Shown: positions 11,780 through 25,759, counted from the first letter of the stretch. The stretch: 64,000 nt of DNA from Dolomedes plantarius (GCA_907164885.2 OU015496.1:132489875-132553874), one strand, 5' to 3'. Numbers and translations: made by a program. The notes: a model not told the origin generated them from the sequence alone.

Positions 11780-13190
11780 CACATCTGCAGTTTATTTGAT
11801 TAAACACTTTCTAGATATCGAAAAGTAAGGTCATACTGGAAATAAATTCACTTTACAGAATCATTCGTAATCGCGATAATCCGTGAACATGGAGCGTTCA
11901 AGCGTGCCCGCAATTAATTACCAAACACCTAAAACGTTTCGTCAGCGTTCCATAAAAATTGCTTTTAACGTTCAGAAAGGAATATCCTGGATTCACGGTA
12001 CATCCGACATTTCATAAATCTCTCTTCAAATTGTCGTCTTAAGCTTCCTTTTCACTTGTTAAATAGCATTTAATGACGATGCATGCATTTTGGCGTGGAG
12101 GAATTTTAGCTGCTTAAAATTTTAATACTCATATTCTGTATCAGTGTTACTCAGTGAGCTAAATCGCTGCTTAAAAGTTAAGGCGTTTGATTTTCATCAA
12201 CCATTAAAAATACTGGGTGTCATTTTCTTTTCCGAGGTATTTTCTGCCATGTCATGTGGTTTCTTTAAAGTGAAATATATTGTAGTATTTTAAATCAAGT
12301 AGAGTATTATAAGACTTAAAGTGCACCTGTGTCATTCTTCAAAAACGGCAAAATTTTCCTCTTAGGGTGTTTGGATAAGAAACAAAATATTTTTGCTTAG
12401 ATCTGATATTTATTTTTAAATTTATGTTACACTGCTTTCATATTTTTTAACTAAACTGCTCCCTAATTTAGGATTTTTAGTAGTACGACTAAGAGCAAAT
12501 CTCTTAAACTATATATCCTTTAACTTTACTTAAACCTCTGTACGGTTGCTAGATTTTTATAAAGTCCAGACCGTCCCACCCTTTTATAATTTATAGTAAA
12601 TATCACAGAAAACACAAAAAATACAAATAATAAAGCTTATGAGTAAAAAATCTAATCAGCTTTAACTTAAATCACACGCACACACACACACACACACCTC
12701 TCTAATTCAAGGTCAAGATAAAAGAGCGTTTAATTGCAGAAACGCTTACTCTTTTTAATGTATGCCATGTAACCAATCCCCTCCCGGCTGGTCACATCTG
12801 AAGCGAAGTGAAGATATTCCTCTCTCTCTCGGCTTCGTATTTAAGAGATGGTTGGAATGCGAGAGAGAGGCACGCCAGGGAACGTTCGAGTAAAACGCCG
12901 GCGAACGTTCGCATGGATTATCTTTTATTATAGGAAAACGACTTTTTTTAGAAGCCTGGGTTTTAGGTTTTGAAAGTTACGTGTTTTTATGTTGAATGTA
13001 AATGTAATGTGCTAATTCGTATTTTGTCCTGTCTTGATGGAATAAAAACGCTGTTTGTTTGTGGATTTGGCGACATTACACAAACAAACAGGCGCGCAGC
13101 ACCTCCATGTTAACGTTACAGCAGCGTTTCTTCTACGTAGTCGTTACACCTCCCTTTGAAAGACAAGAAATTTCCCCAAAAAATTCCAAA

Positions 13191-13191
<1 letters not shown>
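11780..13191. other. Non-repetitive stretch with a possible promoter-like patch
   Basis: Mostly unique sequence without a coding signal. It contains a (CA)n run at 12674-12698. At 12815-12910 there are CTCTCTCTCTCG and its inverted CGAGAGAGAGG around a GTATTTAAGAG motif, then two copies of the palindromic-core GAACGTTCG. GAGA-type and TATA-like motifs are common in arthropod promoters, but no downstream gene was found. Confidence 0.35.

Positions 13192-13241
<50 letters not shown>
13192..13241. repeat. (TA)n microsatellite
   Basis: A TA run ending exactly at the TA that borders the Tigger-like element. Confidence 0.97.
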
Positions 13242-13246
<5 letters not shown>

Positions 13247-15472
13247 GACGCTAGTTAATTCGAACTCAAAGGTTATCAGAAAAAAAGTTGGAATTATCTG
13301 ATGCTAATAGAAAATATATAACTTTAAAAGCGTATTACTGAAGAAAAAAAATTCCTAGTATGTATAACCCCAGAAAATATACTATACTATGTTATCTAAA
13401 ATTAATCATATTAAAAAGCAATACATACTTATCTCAGTAATAAAATGAAGCAGAAGATATGCAGTAGAAAGTAAACTTTAATTAAAAATATGAATTACAC
13501 TTTTGGGAAAAACTGTAAAATGGATGTTTGATTTTGTTTATGATGCCTACATTGTTCAGCCAACTTCTCGATTTGAAGTAAACATTTCAATTTATTTTCA
13601 GATTAAAGTTCCATCTGAATAAATGCTTTCAAACTTTTAATAGAGTTCATTATGGCTTGAGCATTTGGACGATTAACAGTCTCTACATTCTCTTCTAATT
13701 TCAATAAGGTATCTTCTATTTCAACTTCTCGGATAGTTTTTATTATGTCATCGTAGCTCAGTTTTTCACAGACTTCCACGTCTTCATCTACCCTTACATA
13801 ATCAGAAAAAGAAACGTTATCACAGTTAATTTTTTTGAATTCAGTAAAATCTATATCAATATCGTCAATTTCTTCGATATCATTGTTCTCATAGGCGTGC
13901 AGGAATTCAGCATGACGAAAACAATAGTGCTTAATAAATCATTTAAAGCTGTCAGCAGAGTAATGTCGTAATTTACATCACAATCTAAAGAAAAAATGAT
14001 TTGTTTTAAGAGTCCCTTACGATAATTTATTTTACGATTCTGGATGATGCTTTGATCCATTGGTTGTAGCTTCGCAGTTGTGTTTGGCTAAATATTCAAG
14101 CTGTATGGGACTCACTTCTGGAAGGTTATTGTGGCAGGTTGCGTTATCCACAAATAAGATAATTTTACGCTTTTGCCTCGAAAACTGCTTATCTATTCAT
14201 TTTAATCAGTTACTGAAGATATCTTGTGTCATCCATGCTTTTGTATCGGATGGATAATAAACTGGCAGTGTTTTAATTCCTTTAAGACTTCGTGGATTCT
14301 TGGATTTTCCTATCACTAATAATTTAAGCTTTTCGCTCCCATCCTTATTAGCATAAACTAAAGCTGTAATCCTCTCTTTAATGCTTTTACCTCCTACGCA
14401 AGCATCCCCTTTAAAATGTAACGTCTTGTTTGGCAACAGTTTAAAAAAATTGCAGTTTCGTCCGCATTAAAAATATGTTTCGGCAGGTAAGTAAAAAAAA
14501 GCCTTGGCAGTTTCCTACCGAAATTAGTGCATACGTATTCATTTACATCAGAGCTTTGGCCACATACAGTTCGATAAGAAATATTGTGCATTGACTTAAA
14601 TCGAGAAAGCCATCCATCACTGAAATTTAAAATCTTCAATACCCATTCCACTTGCCAATTCATCAGCCTTAGTCTGCACTAGGGGTCCATTTATCGGAAA
14701 ATTTCGAGATCTAACATCCTAGAACCGTATCTTTAGAGCTTTTTCTAGATCTTCTTGGAACACATTTCTCATTCGTTTCCTTCCTCTAGCAAATTTTGAT
14801 TTTTCCATAAACCTAAAATTGACTCCTTGTTTTTCAAATAAGTGGACAAGATATCTTTTTTAATTCCATAGTTAGCTGCTAACTTTGTTTTACATTCGCC
14901 ATTCTCTACTTTCTTTAAAATGTCTACCATTGTCTCCAAAGTTAGGGTTTTGTACTTTCCACGTCTAGACATCCTGAATTTTTACACGTTCCCACCACAC
15001 ACTAAGGAAGAAAACCTAGATCACATTAACTAGTCTGCACTGCAGACATAACTGACGCAGCTCCCTAGAATTTGTAGTAGAGAGTGTTTTTTCTGATATT
15101 CTAAGAAAATCGATACGAATAACAGAAAATCGCTTTGTTCGTTAAGCACTGATAAGAAGGACAATAGCCACTAACGTTTAGCGAAAATGCAAGAGTCTAG
15201 GAATGCAGGCATGAACCTCTTTGCACAGAAAAGAAATACAGATGATTTTGACACACAAAATAATAAATACAGCGTGTATTTTCTCCGTTAAAGGAGGAAT
15301 TTTTTTTTTGTCAAAATTTTTAATTCGAATTAACCGAAGTGATAAAGATTTAGTTCGAATTAAGGAGATATTTTTAACATTCACTCCAATACAAGTTTTT
15401 GGGGGCCTTTGGATTAATTCGAATTAACCGAAAGTACGATTTAACCGAGTTCGAATTAACAAGCTTCCACTG
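13242..15472 (-). mobile_element. Tigger/jerky-like (pogo superfamily) transposon, degenerate
   Basis: The left end CAATGGACGCTAGTTAATTC and the inverted right end CAGTGGAAGCTTGTTAATTC form terminal repeats of about 30 bases, each flanked by TA. The 2.23-kb length fits a full-size Tigger-type element. It encodes one transposase on the minus strand, now broken by frameshifts and stops. (TA)n arrays lie outside both ends. Confidence 0.9.
13613..14972 (-). pseudogene. Tigger/jerky-like DDE transposase, multiply frameshifted
   Basis: The enzyme would bind the terminal repeats and move the element. Reading from 14972 downward, the N-terminal segment starts MSRRGKYKTLTLETMVDILK and matches the CENP-B-type helix-turn-helix. 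In another frame (14394-14663) come a second DNA-binding part (SDGWLSRFKSMHNISYRT) and the first catalytic region (IFNADETAIF). A third piece (14206-14436) holds KERITALVYANKDGSEKLK. The second catalytic Asp lies in IILFVDNATCHNN, and the third in the PMDQ motif at about 14060. All three catalytic acidic residues are visible, but in different frames. The C-terminal region is Asp/Glu-rich and ends at 13613. Confidence 0.85.
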
Positions 15473-15477
15473 TATAT

Positions 15478-15517
<40 letters not shown>
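15473..15517. repeat. (TA)n microsatellite between two transposons
   Basis: TA units fill the entire gap between the Tigger-like element and the next inverted-repeat element. Confidence 0.97.
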
Positions 15518-16737
<1,220 letters not shown>

Positions 16738-16739
<2 letters not shown>

Positions 16740-17608
16740 ATGTAACCGTTATTTCTCTACATAGTAAGATAAGGGTGATAAGTCTTTCCAAAATATATTT
16801 TAAAAAATAAAGCGCTGCGACCACTTCTACTCAATGCATAAATGGCAGGAAAGAGATGATAAGTACTTTCAAATTATATTTTACTATGAGATTAATTCAA
16901 ATGTAGTGAATAATTACATTTGTGAAATGATTACCCTTTTGCGCTAAGTGGCTTCAGGCAATATTAAAGCATTTTAGAAGATTATAATGAACTGCCCTAA
17001 CGGATTTATTTCATATCATTAATATTAAGATGAAATGATTAAAACTGGGGAAAACTATTTGAATGTAGCTGATAAAACCAAAATTAACTTTTATAAAAGT
17101 GAACAATAGGAATAAAAGTGTGACTGATCATTTTGAAATAGAATCCTGATATCATTTGCAAAAAAAGAAGAAAAAAAACAATTTTTATTAAATCTTGAAA
17201 TTTGTCTTCGGGCTTTACATAAAAAATTATTTTTTTAAAATAATATTTTACTGCCTACATCAGAAAAAGATGTTGCATTTTAACATTGTTAAAAATATCT
17301 GTAAACATTTATATTGATAACTAAATGTTTTTTTTTTCTTCGTAATTTATCTGTATTATGTTAAAGATCGTTTATTTGTTTTAATTTGTTGTTATTGTCA
17401 GATTTCAATATGATACCTTCTCATGATATTTTCGAGGATTTTGCAAACTTGATTACAAATTTGTCAATTTTTGGAGTGCTTGGAGAACTAATCAGATTTC
17501 ACCTAGATGGAGCGCAGCTGTTCTCTAGGAATTATGGCTTAAACTCGCTGTTGTCCGAGAGGTTCTTTGAGATATTTATTACCTGTTTTAGGACTACATA
17601 AAAAAACA
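16738..17608. other. AT-rich intergenic stretch, nothing recognised
   Basis: No coding domain, repeat or inverted structure could be supported here. Confidence 0.5.
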
Positions 17609-17943
17609 GGTTCTTTCCCATTATACCGACCTGTCGCCATTCTCTCGTCGGCCTGCAACTCTTGGCGAGGAAAATTGATATTTATTAAACCTAAATTAGA
17701 ATTGGACTTGGCGACACTTGAAATGTTTTCAAAATATACGTGATCTGAAAAGTCAGTATTATCTTTTTTTTTAATTTCTTATTTGTTAAAGCAATTATGT
17801 CTTTGCTTTAACATTGAAATGTAGTTCGCAGAAGTAGACACGGAATGTGAAAAGTGAGTATTTTCACGTATTCCTTTTATTTCTTTAATTGGCGACACTT
17901 TTGTATTGTATTTGGCGAGAAGTCGGTATAATGGGAAAGTACC
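17609..17943. mobile_element. MITE with ~30-bp terminal inverted repeats
   Basis: The left end GGTTCTTTCCCATTATACCG and the inverted right end GGTACTTTCCCATTATACCG match over about 30 bases and continue into CTCGCC-type motifs. The flanks are A-rich on both sides (AAAAAAAC-like), so a duplication of about 8 bases is possible but not demonstrable. No coding remnant. The superfamily is not assigned; the TIR does not look like Tc1 or pogo. Confidence 0.7.
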
Positions 17944-18083
17944 AAAAAAACTTGTGTCGCTGTTATTTGGAGCCTCATTCACAATATCACGCAACAATAT
18001 TTCTAAATAAAGCAACGTTAAAAATGGTATCAAAGAAATGGTAATCTGCATTGTTGGAAAATAAGCTAAAACTTATTCTAAGA

Positions 18084-18812
18084 GTAGCTTAATACCCGTG
18101 CTTCGCTACGGAGTACATTCAATTTAAATACAACTGTCAATGTATGCAATTATTTACAAAAACCAAACAAAAATATATTTATAAAAAAATCGTAACCTTT
18201 TATAGACAAAATAATATAGAAGAAAATATTCAATTTAAATACAACAGTAAATGTAACAATTAATTTGTATGTTTGATATCCCTAAAACATACTATTTTGA
18301 ATGAAATTCTTAAAAAAATTCCATCTCTATTAGTCTAGTGGTTAAATTGTATCTTTTACCTATTTCAATATTTTTTATCAATTTCTTTCGTTGTTATGCA
18401 CGTGAGGCAAAATTAATATAAAGTATTACAAAAAGAAAAGGAACCACGTGATCAGCATTTAATAAATTAATTCTAAAAATTAATCTTTAAAATTTCCCCC
18501 AAAATCAGAAAATGGAGCTAAAGATTCGAAAAAGATTTTATTTTAAAGGAATTTTTACGATCGTTCTTGTGATATAACTTTTATAACCCTCAGATTATTA
18601 TATTAAATGCAAACTTAAAAAAAGTTACAAAAACAGTTAAAAATTTGATTTTAAAGCATCTAAGGCGAATTTTTTAAAAATCTTACTTAGAGCCCCCCTA
18701 CATTCTAAGAAGAATCGCCACGCAAAATTTCAGCCCTTTAGGTCCAGCGGTTTGGTCTGTGCGTTATCTGTCACTCCGTAAGTCAGTTACGAAACTGTTT
18801 TATATATATAGA
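18084..18812 (-). mobile_element. Non-autonomous Helitron, copy 1
   Basis: Read on the minus strand it begins TCTATATATATAAAACAG at 18812. It ends near 18084 with GCTAC after a short hairpin (CCGTAGCGAAGCACGG). This is the expected plan of a Helitron: a 5' TC, a 3' hairpin a few bases before a CTRR-like end, no inverted repeats and no target duplication. The last base departs from CTRR. A second copy at 22158-24393 confirms that it is a dispersed element. No Rep/helicase is present. Confidence 0.75.
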
Positions 18813-19617
18813 TTTGACATTAAAAGAAAAACATATCTGTAACAGCGCTTATAGCTTTTGAAGAGTAAAGTTTTACTTACAGAAGTACAGAGAAAATATG
18901 ATGAATAAACATCACACACTCCTAATGAACAGGTCACATGATAAGGACCTTGATTGCAATGAAACTGAACTCTTGAACTTGTGTCATACAATTCTGAGAA
19001 AGATTTAAATGAAGTACTTCAATTTGAATATCATTTTAATCTCCTTTATTCTATAAAGGAATACACCCGAGAAAATGTTTCTGGAGCAGTTACCAGAAAG
19101 TTTTTGTTAAGGAATATTTCATTTGGATATTCTGCAACACAACATTTTAAAAAGATAATCTTTGAAATCATAGTTCATATTCTACGAAAAGAAGCTACAA
19201 AGTCACAAACAACATTTTAGTGTAAAGCATAGACCCCCTTGGGGATCCGTGAATCAATTTCAGAGGGTCCACCAACTTGGAAGAGATATCTAGTCCAGAA
19301 ACTCCATCATGCCGTAAAACACATATTTCAAGACATTTTATTTGAAAACTAAAACTGATGCATTAGTTGAATTTAAAAATTATGCTAAACCACATACTAA
19401 CTTTTGAATTTAAAACCAGCCAGATGTACAACCGTACAGTAGTCATTCGGTACATAGTCTGTCGTTAAAGTATAAATGCAATATTAAATGAAGCATTTGC
19501 TTTCGTAATATACTGACATTTTGTTTAATCCTTTCTGTTATATTTTTTTTGCATACTCTTCTCATTCTCATATAATTTTATTTTTAAAAATAATTAGTTG
19601 CTTCATTACGTTTCCAA
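18813..19617. other. Unassigned stretch
   Basis: A 79-codon plus frame at 18981-19220 has no familiar domain. The following sequence (about 19230-19300) looks like decayed repeat DNA, but it could not be assigned. Confidence 0.4.
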
Positions 19618-19868
19618 ATTTTATATTTGAGACGATTCGTTATATGAGTTTTTCTGTCACGCTCTCTTTCAGTCTCTCATTAGTCTCTGTTTTGATATGA
19701 GCCTTGACATCTCTCTAGCTTTCACAAGATTATCAAATGGTTCACTACAATAAAAGACTAAAAACTAATTATATAGGTCAACATATATTCCCATCTGCAC
19801 TATTTCATTGTTTAAAACACATTACTCATAAATAAGGTAATTTTTTTGCATCAATTATTTGTTTTTAA
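19618..19868. repeat. Dispersed repeat, copy A (partner at 30669)
   Basis: About 250 bases match 30669-30918 in the same orientation at roughly 90% by eye. Shared landmarks are CTCTCTTTCAGTCTCTCATT and CTACAATAAAAGACTAAAAA. No terminal repeats or coding remnants were seen, so the element type is unknown. Confidence 0.8.
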
Positions 19869-21110
<1,242 letters not shown>

Positions 21111-21420
21111 TTAAATTCCTTTTCTCTCCATAATAAACTTCTCATAGCGCGTACAGACTTGCACAGCGCTCTCTCCCTCTGCCAGTGATTTATGTGTCTC
21201 TGTACTCTGTTCCTGCACCCGATCGCCTTCTCTGGCGGTCCTTCAAAGAAACAGAGTGAGGTCAGCGGGTCAAATGGTGTCGAGCGGGGTCGGGGGAGAC
21301 ACCAAGAGCGGAGGAGATCAAGAGCGGGAAGGGGGGTGGTTCTAAATACCGTGTCTAATGTTACCGTGACTAAGTGATGTGACAGGAGTTGGGGAGAGAA
21401 CTCTGTCCAATGTGAATGCA
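21111..21420. other. GC-richer insert within Helitron-type repeats
   Basis: A roughly 310-base block, clearly richer in G and C than its surroundings, lies between two copies of the CAGAATT...TTTAGCCTTTTATCAT repeat. Frames on both strands (106 codons minus, 61 codons plus) have no recognisable motif. It may be DNA captured by the element. Confidence 0.4.
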
Positions 21421-22157
21421 CCATCAGAATTTTGGTAGATTCAGCCTTTTATCATAGTACCACTAAAACCTGAAACATCCTCTCCAGAAATATAAATTTA
21501 TTAATTACAATAAAAAACTCACGCAAATGTATGAATTACATAAGTTTTTTAACCAACATTTGAATAATTCGTAAATGAAAAAGCATATGAAAATAAAAAT
21601 AAGAACTTCCGGAATCGAAATTAATTATCCTTAATTTTTAATTAATAAAAAACCAACATAATATGAATAAAAACGATAGTTGTTTAAAAGCATATGAAAA
21701 TAAAGCTATTATAAAGATAATAATAAAAAAAGCATATGAAAATAATGCTCGCGTATGAAGTTAACTTTATGATATAAAGATATTAATAATAATATAAACC
21801 GCGTGCATAAAATATTTAGCTTTTCAAGCGAAATAAATTAATTTTTAGAAAAAAACTACTTTTAATCGAGAAATTAAATACATTGCACAAAATCTTGATT
21901 TTACCAACTTTCTACCCTACAATTTACACCCTACTTCTTTGAAGTTGGGTGTTGAAATATCCTCTTTGAAAAATTTACACCCTACATCTTTTAAATAGGG
22001 TGTAAATATAAAGTTTTAACAGCGAATTGAATGCCAGTTAAAAATTATTGTTGTTTAAAATCATATGAAAATTACGCTATTATAAAGACAAAAAAAAGCA
22101 TAGGAAAATAATGCGTGCGCATGAAGTTAACGTTACGATATAAAAATCGTAACAATA
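21421..22157. repeat. Decayed direct repeats and paired hairpins
   Basis: A unit containing AAAGCATATGAAAATAA and GAAGTTAACTTTATGATATA at about 21675-21800 recurs at about 22044-22160, a spacing near 370 bases. Two hairpins with related stems, ACACCCTACTT and ATTTACACCCTA, lie at 21926-21952 and 21973-22008. No coding content. Confidence 0.6.
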
Positions 22158-22519
22158 ATATGTATATATAAAACAGTTCCGTGACTGACTGACTGATTGA
22201 CTGACTGACTGACATACAACGTACAGACCAAACCTGGAAATAAAAGGGCTGAAATTTTGCATGGCGATTCTTCTTATAGTGTAGGAGTGCACTTAGAAAG
22301 ATTTTTGAAAAATTCTTAGATTTTTTTAAAATTAAATTTTTGAGTTCTTTTAGTAACTTTTTTTAAGTTTGCATTTAAAATAATAATAATTTGAGGGTTA
22401 TAAAATTCATATGACGAAAAAGATCATAAAAATTCCTTTAATATGAAATCTTTTATCAAATCTTTACCTCCATTTTATGATTTTTGGTGAATTTTTAAAG
22501 ATTAATTTTTAGAATTTAA

Positions 22520-23958
22520 CCTTTTACATGCCACACTATGATCAAGGAATAAAGTACCATATTTTGCTGCGTAACTTTGGTCGATAACTTCCAGGAAGTC
22601 GGTCCAACAGGTGTACTCCACTCATTCCTTTATTATATAATTTTATAATGTAAGGTTAAGGAAAATCGACTTTTATTTTAGCTCGGACATATCTTTTTGC
22701 TCTTCCTAATGGTTCGTGAGTGATAAAATTTGATGTAATAGTTACAACAAAACTATCGTTCCAATGGCACATATAAACTTCTCCATCGCATCGGTAATCA
22801 AACTCTCCACGTTGAAATTTCGATATTTCTTTTGCTGTTTTAAGAGAACATTGTCCCGTTCTGGAATCTCGCACTGTGCCGATTGCCTTAAAGCCTTTGT
22901 TAGATAAATCTGTCAGCAGACTGTACGATGTAAAAAAAGTTATCGAAAAATATTTTGCGTTTCTCTGGATTGTCAATAAAAGATAATAGTTCGGAGACAA
23001 CTTTTGATCCAAGTGGCAAATTTTCATTTTTCGAACTTTTTCCACCGTAGATAGACATAGCATAAGGATAACCATTTGCTGAGCAGATCATCCAAACTTT
23101 GAAACCAAAGCGAATTGGCTTTCCACGTATGAACACCTTAGCCGAACGATGCCCATAACACGGAACCATGGATTCATCAATACTCATATTTTCATGAAAA
23201 AATCCAAATTGACGAAAATTTTTTCCAACCTCTTTATAAAAGGGAAAAAATTTTCCTAATTTATCGCCTGGTTCCAATTTACTATTATCAACAATGTGGA
23301 AATACTTTTTTAACATCCGAAATTTATTTCTGGGCATTGTATTGTTAACAATTAGGATATGCAAATCTTCCTGAGAGCTCCAATATGTATTTTCATCAGG
23401 TACTGAGTGGTAGTCACTAAACAACAGAAATCCAAGAAACTACCGAATGTCATTTGCGTTGACGTCTAAAGAGTCTCCTTTTTGTAGGGCGTACAGCTTT
23501 GTAAGTTCGGCTGAATTTTCTACGTAATCAGACGGCAGAATCACTGATCACGTGTGATATCACTGCTTTTGTATATCGTTACATGCCAATGTTCCTTTTT
23601 TGGAACATTGCATTTTTACGCAGTCTTGAGGAAATATTTCTTGTAATTATTTTAATTTATTTTATTAACTCGTTAAACTTGTCCTTTGCAAGTACGATGG
23701 GGAAATGTTTGGGTGGATTTGAATTTTTAGGAATTTTATAGAATTTTTTTTCTTACGTACTGTAAAAATTGTGAAAAAAGCTGATTTTTAGAAATTTTTC
23801 TACGCTAAAATATTCATATTTGAAAAATAAAAAGTCAAAAAATCAATCATGCCTTCTATAATATACGGTAATTTTTTCAAACTGACAGATATCACAGTTT
23901 ATTTTTAAAAAAATATTAAAGATGGTGTTCCAAAAAAGGAACATTGGCATGTAAAAGG
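22520..23958 (-). mobile_element. piggyBac-like element, internally reduced
   Basis: The terminal repeats CCTTTTACATGCC and GGCATGTAAAAGG are flanked on both sides by TTAA (22516-22519 and 23959-23962), the piggyBac target duplication. The element is 1.44 kb, shorter than autonomous members. A sub-terminal palindromic motif (GTTCCTTTTTTGGAAC type) occurs at about 23592 and again at the right end. It encodes a broken transposase on the minus strand. Confidence 0.93.
22656..23547 (-). pseudogene. piggyBac transposase (DDE_Tnp_1_7) fragment
   Basis: Starting near 23547 a frame reads VILPSDYVENSAEL, meets a stop (R*FLGFLL) and continues from 23424 as 174 codons. The segment MSIDESMVPCYGHRSAKVFI is the first catalytic region. 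KIFFDNFF holds the second Asp. A frameshift near 22930 moves the reading into the frame ending at 22656 (TSYSLLTDLSNKGFKAIGTV). The third catalytic Asp region and the cysteine-rich C terminus of full-length enzymes (~550-600 residues) are absent, as is most of the N terminus. Not functional. Confidence 0.9.
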
Positions 23959-24294
23959 TTAATTTATTAAACGCTGATCACGTGATTTCTTTTTCTGTTA
24001 CTTTAAATAAATTTATCTTCACATAACAACGAAATAGGCAAAAAATACTTTTTTTCTTGCTAATGCGGCAGACGATTGGACATTATTCAAAAAAAAAAAT
24101 ATTAAAATAATGTAAAAGATATGTTTCTCAAACTGTACTACATTAACTGTACTATATTCTTTAGTATGTCCTATGAGATTTAATTTGAATATTTTCTTCT
24201 ACATTATTTTGTCTATAAAAATATCCCTTACGATTTTTTATTAATATATTTTTTTGTTTTTTTTACATCAATCGTATACACTGATCGTCGTATT

Positions 24295-24296
<2 letters not shown>

Positions 24297-24346
<50 letters not shown>
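24297..24346. repeat. (TA)n microsatellite
   Basis: About 24 TA units inside Helitron copy 2. Copy 1 has no array at the matching position, so it expanded after the copies separated. Confidence 0.95.
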
Positions 24347-24347
<1 letters not shown>

Positions 24348-24534
24348 CATTAATTGCATACACTGACATTGTATTTAATTTGAATGTACCGTTCGTTTAG
24401 GAAGTGTTGGTTTATGGAATACTAAAAGTTTAAAATAGTGGCGCCATCTATTGAACATCTATGAATCGAGAATCGCATCCGTCAAAAATTGTTCGTTATC
24501 CTAATTGTTAGCAATACAATGCCCAGAAATAAAT

Positions 24535-24985
24535 TATTGATGAATGTTTGTTAACCAAAATCAATTTTAAAACTAAACACAGTATAAATAACATAGAAAA
24601 GATTTAGCCTTTATCATTGGAGCAAAAAATCCTGGAAAGTGAAACATAAAATATATAAATTTATAATAATCCTACCAAAATCCATTAAAAAACTAAACAC
24701 AGTATAAATAACATAGAAAAAAAAAGCATACGAAATGTTATACACATTAATAATATGAAAACCAATTAAAAATATATAAATGTATAATAAACTCCTCAGG
24801 TTTCAGCTATATTCGGTCTTTCATCATAAAAAAGCTGAAAAAAAATAAAATAAAAATAATTAAAAAAAATAATAAAATAAAATAAAAATAATAATTTAAA
24901 AAATAATAAAATAAATAAAGATAATAATTAAAAAAATAATAAAATAAAAGCTAAAATAAAAAAGCCTTCATAAAAAGCTGAAAAT
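24535..24985. repeat. Second copy of the Helitron-type repeat units
   Basis: Units with AGTATAAATAACATAGAAAA at about 24580 and 24700, and TAATAAACTCCTCAG at about 24787, match the body of the element at 20640-20960. The tail (24840-24960) is an (AATAAAATAAA)-type A-rich tract. The ends are not defined. Confidence 0.65.
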
Positions 24986-25004
24986 ACAGGTTTAACAAAA
25001 TTTG

Positions 25005-25085
25005 CACGATCCTAGACTCGAACCCAAGTCTTACGGAGTACCAAATGAACAGTTTTAACGAACGCGCTACGATTATACACAACAC
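25005..25085 (-). repeat. tRNA-like sequence, probably a SINE head or pseudo-tRNA
   Basis: On the minus strand TTGGGTTCGAGTCTAGGATC contains a B-box match (GGTTCGAGTC), preceded by TCGTAGCGCGTTCG about 45 bases upstream. The A-box match is poor and the acceptor stem does not pair well, so a functional tRNA is unlikely. Confidence 0.4.
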
Positions 25086-25090
25086 TGTTG

Positions 25091-25704
25091 AGTAAAGTAA
25101 AAAATATACGTAATGAATTTTTTGGAAAGTTGCTATGGGTTGGTGAATATACATACATTTATGGAGTAAGAGGAGTTTTAAATGAGAAATAAGTTAGCAG
25201 GATAGAAGCTTAGTCTTTAACTCTTCAATAGACACAAAGACATAAGCTAGGGGGGTTGCAGTAGCGATTAAAAAAGATCGTGACACTTAGCGTGGTTGAT
25301 TCGAATTTTCCATCGCCTGAGAGAGTGTCAATATGCCGTTGGATCCGATTTATTTTAGAGTATAAAATCTGACTTGAAAGATTATTATTTTCATTTATTA
25401 TTCTGGTTTAATATATAACTTGAAACTTTTTGATTTTATTTATTTTTATCTTTTCGCTCGCTGTTTGCCAGCTAACCCTAACGTGGACGCCATATTCAGA
25501 GGGGTGATTCCACAAAGTGTAACAGCTTACAAATTGTTTTTTTTTTATTAATTAAAACTCAACGGTAATTAATTTCGATTTTTGAAGTTCTTCAGACCCT
25601 CGGCTGTTTTTAAAGACGCCTGTATGTAAAATTTCACGATCGTTGCTCCTAAACTGTGGATTTCTATACAATTACAGAGATACAAACATTCATTTTTATA
25701 TATT

Positions 25705-25705
<1 letters not shown>
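25091..25705. other. Unassigned stretch ending in a possible Helitron 5' end
   Basis: Read on the minus strand from 25707, TCTAATATATAAAAATGAAT resembles the TCTA...TATAAA starts of arthropod Helitrons. The opposite end was not found. No gene recognised. Confidence 0.35.

Positions 25706-25755
<50 letters not shown>
25706..25755. repeat. (TA)n microsatellite, LTR element target
   Basis: A TA array whose last bases flank the 5' LTR. It continues as (TA)n on the far side of the 3' LTR. Confidence 0.95.

Positions 25756-25759
<4 letters not shown>

Larger units (their letters stand above)
22158..24393 (+). mobile_element. Helitron copy 2, split by a piggyBac insertion, 3' end lost
   Basis: From TATATAAAACAGTTCCGTGA onward this follows Helitron copy 1 read on its own strand. 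A (GACT)n expansion is present near the start. Homology stops at the TTAA at 22516-22519 and resumes after the TTAA at 23959-23962. It continues to about 24393 (TGAATGTACC), where the hairpin and terminus seen in copy 1 are missing. A (TA)n array at 24297-24346 lies inside the right half. Confidence 0.75.

Noticed and set aside
18981..19220. 79-codon frame as an exon
   Set aside because: No recognised motif and AT-driven composition. Possibly decayed element sequence, but it could not be supported either way.
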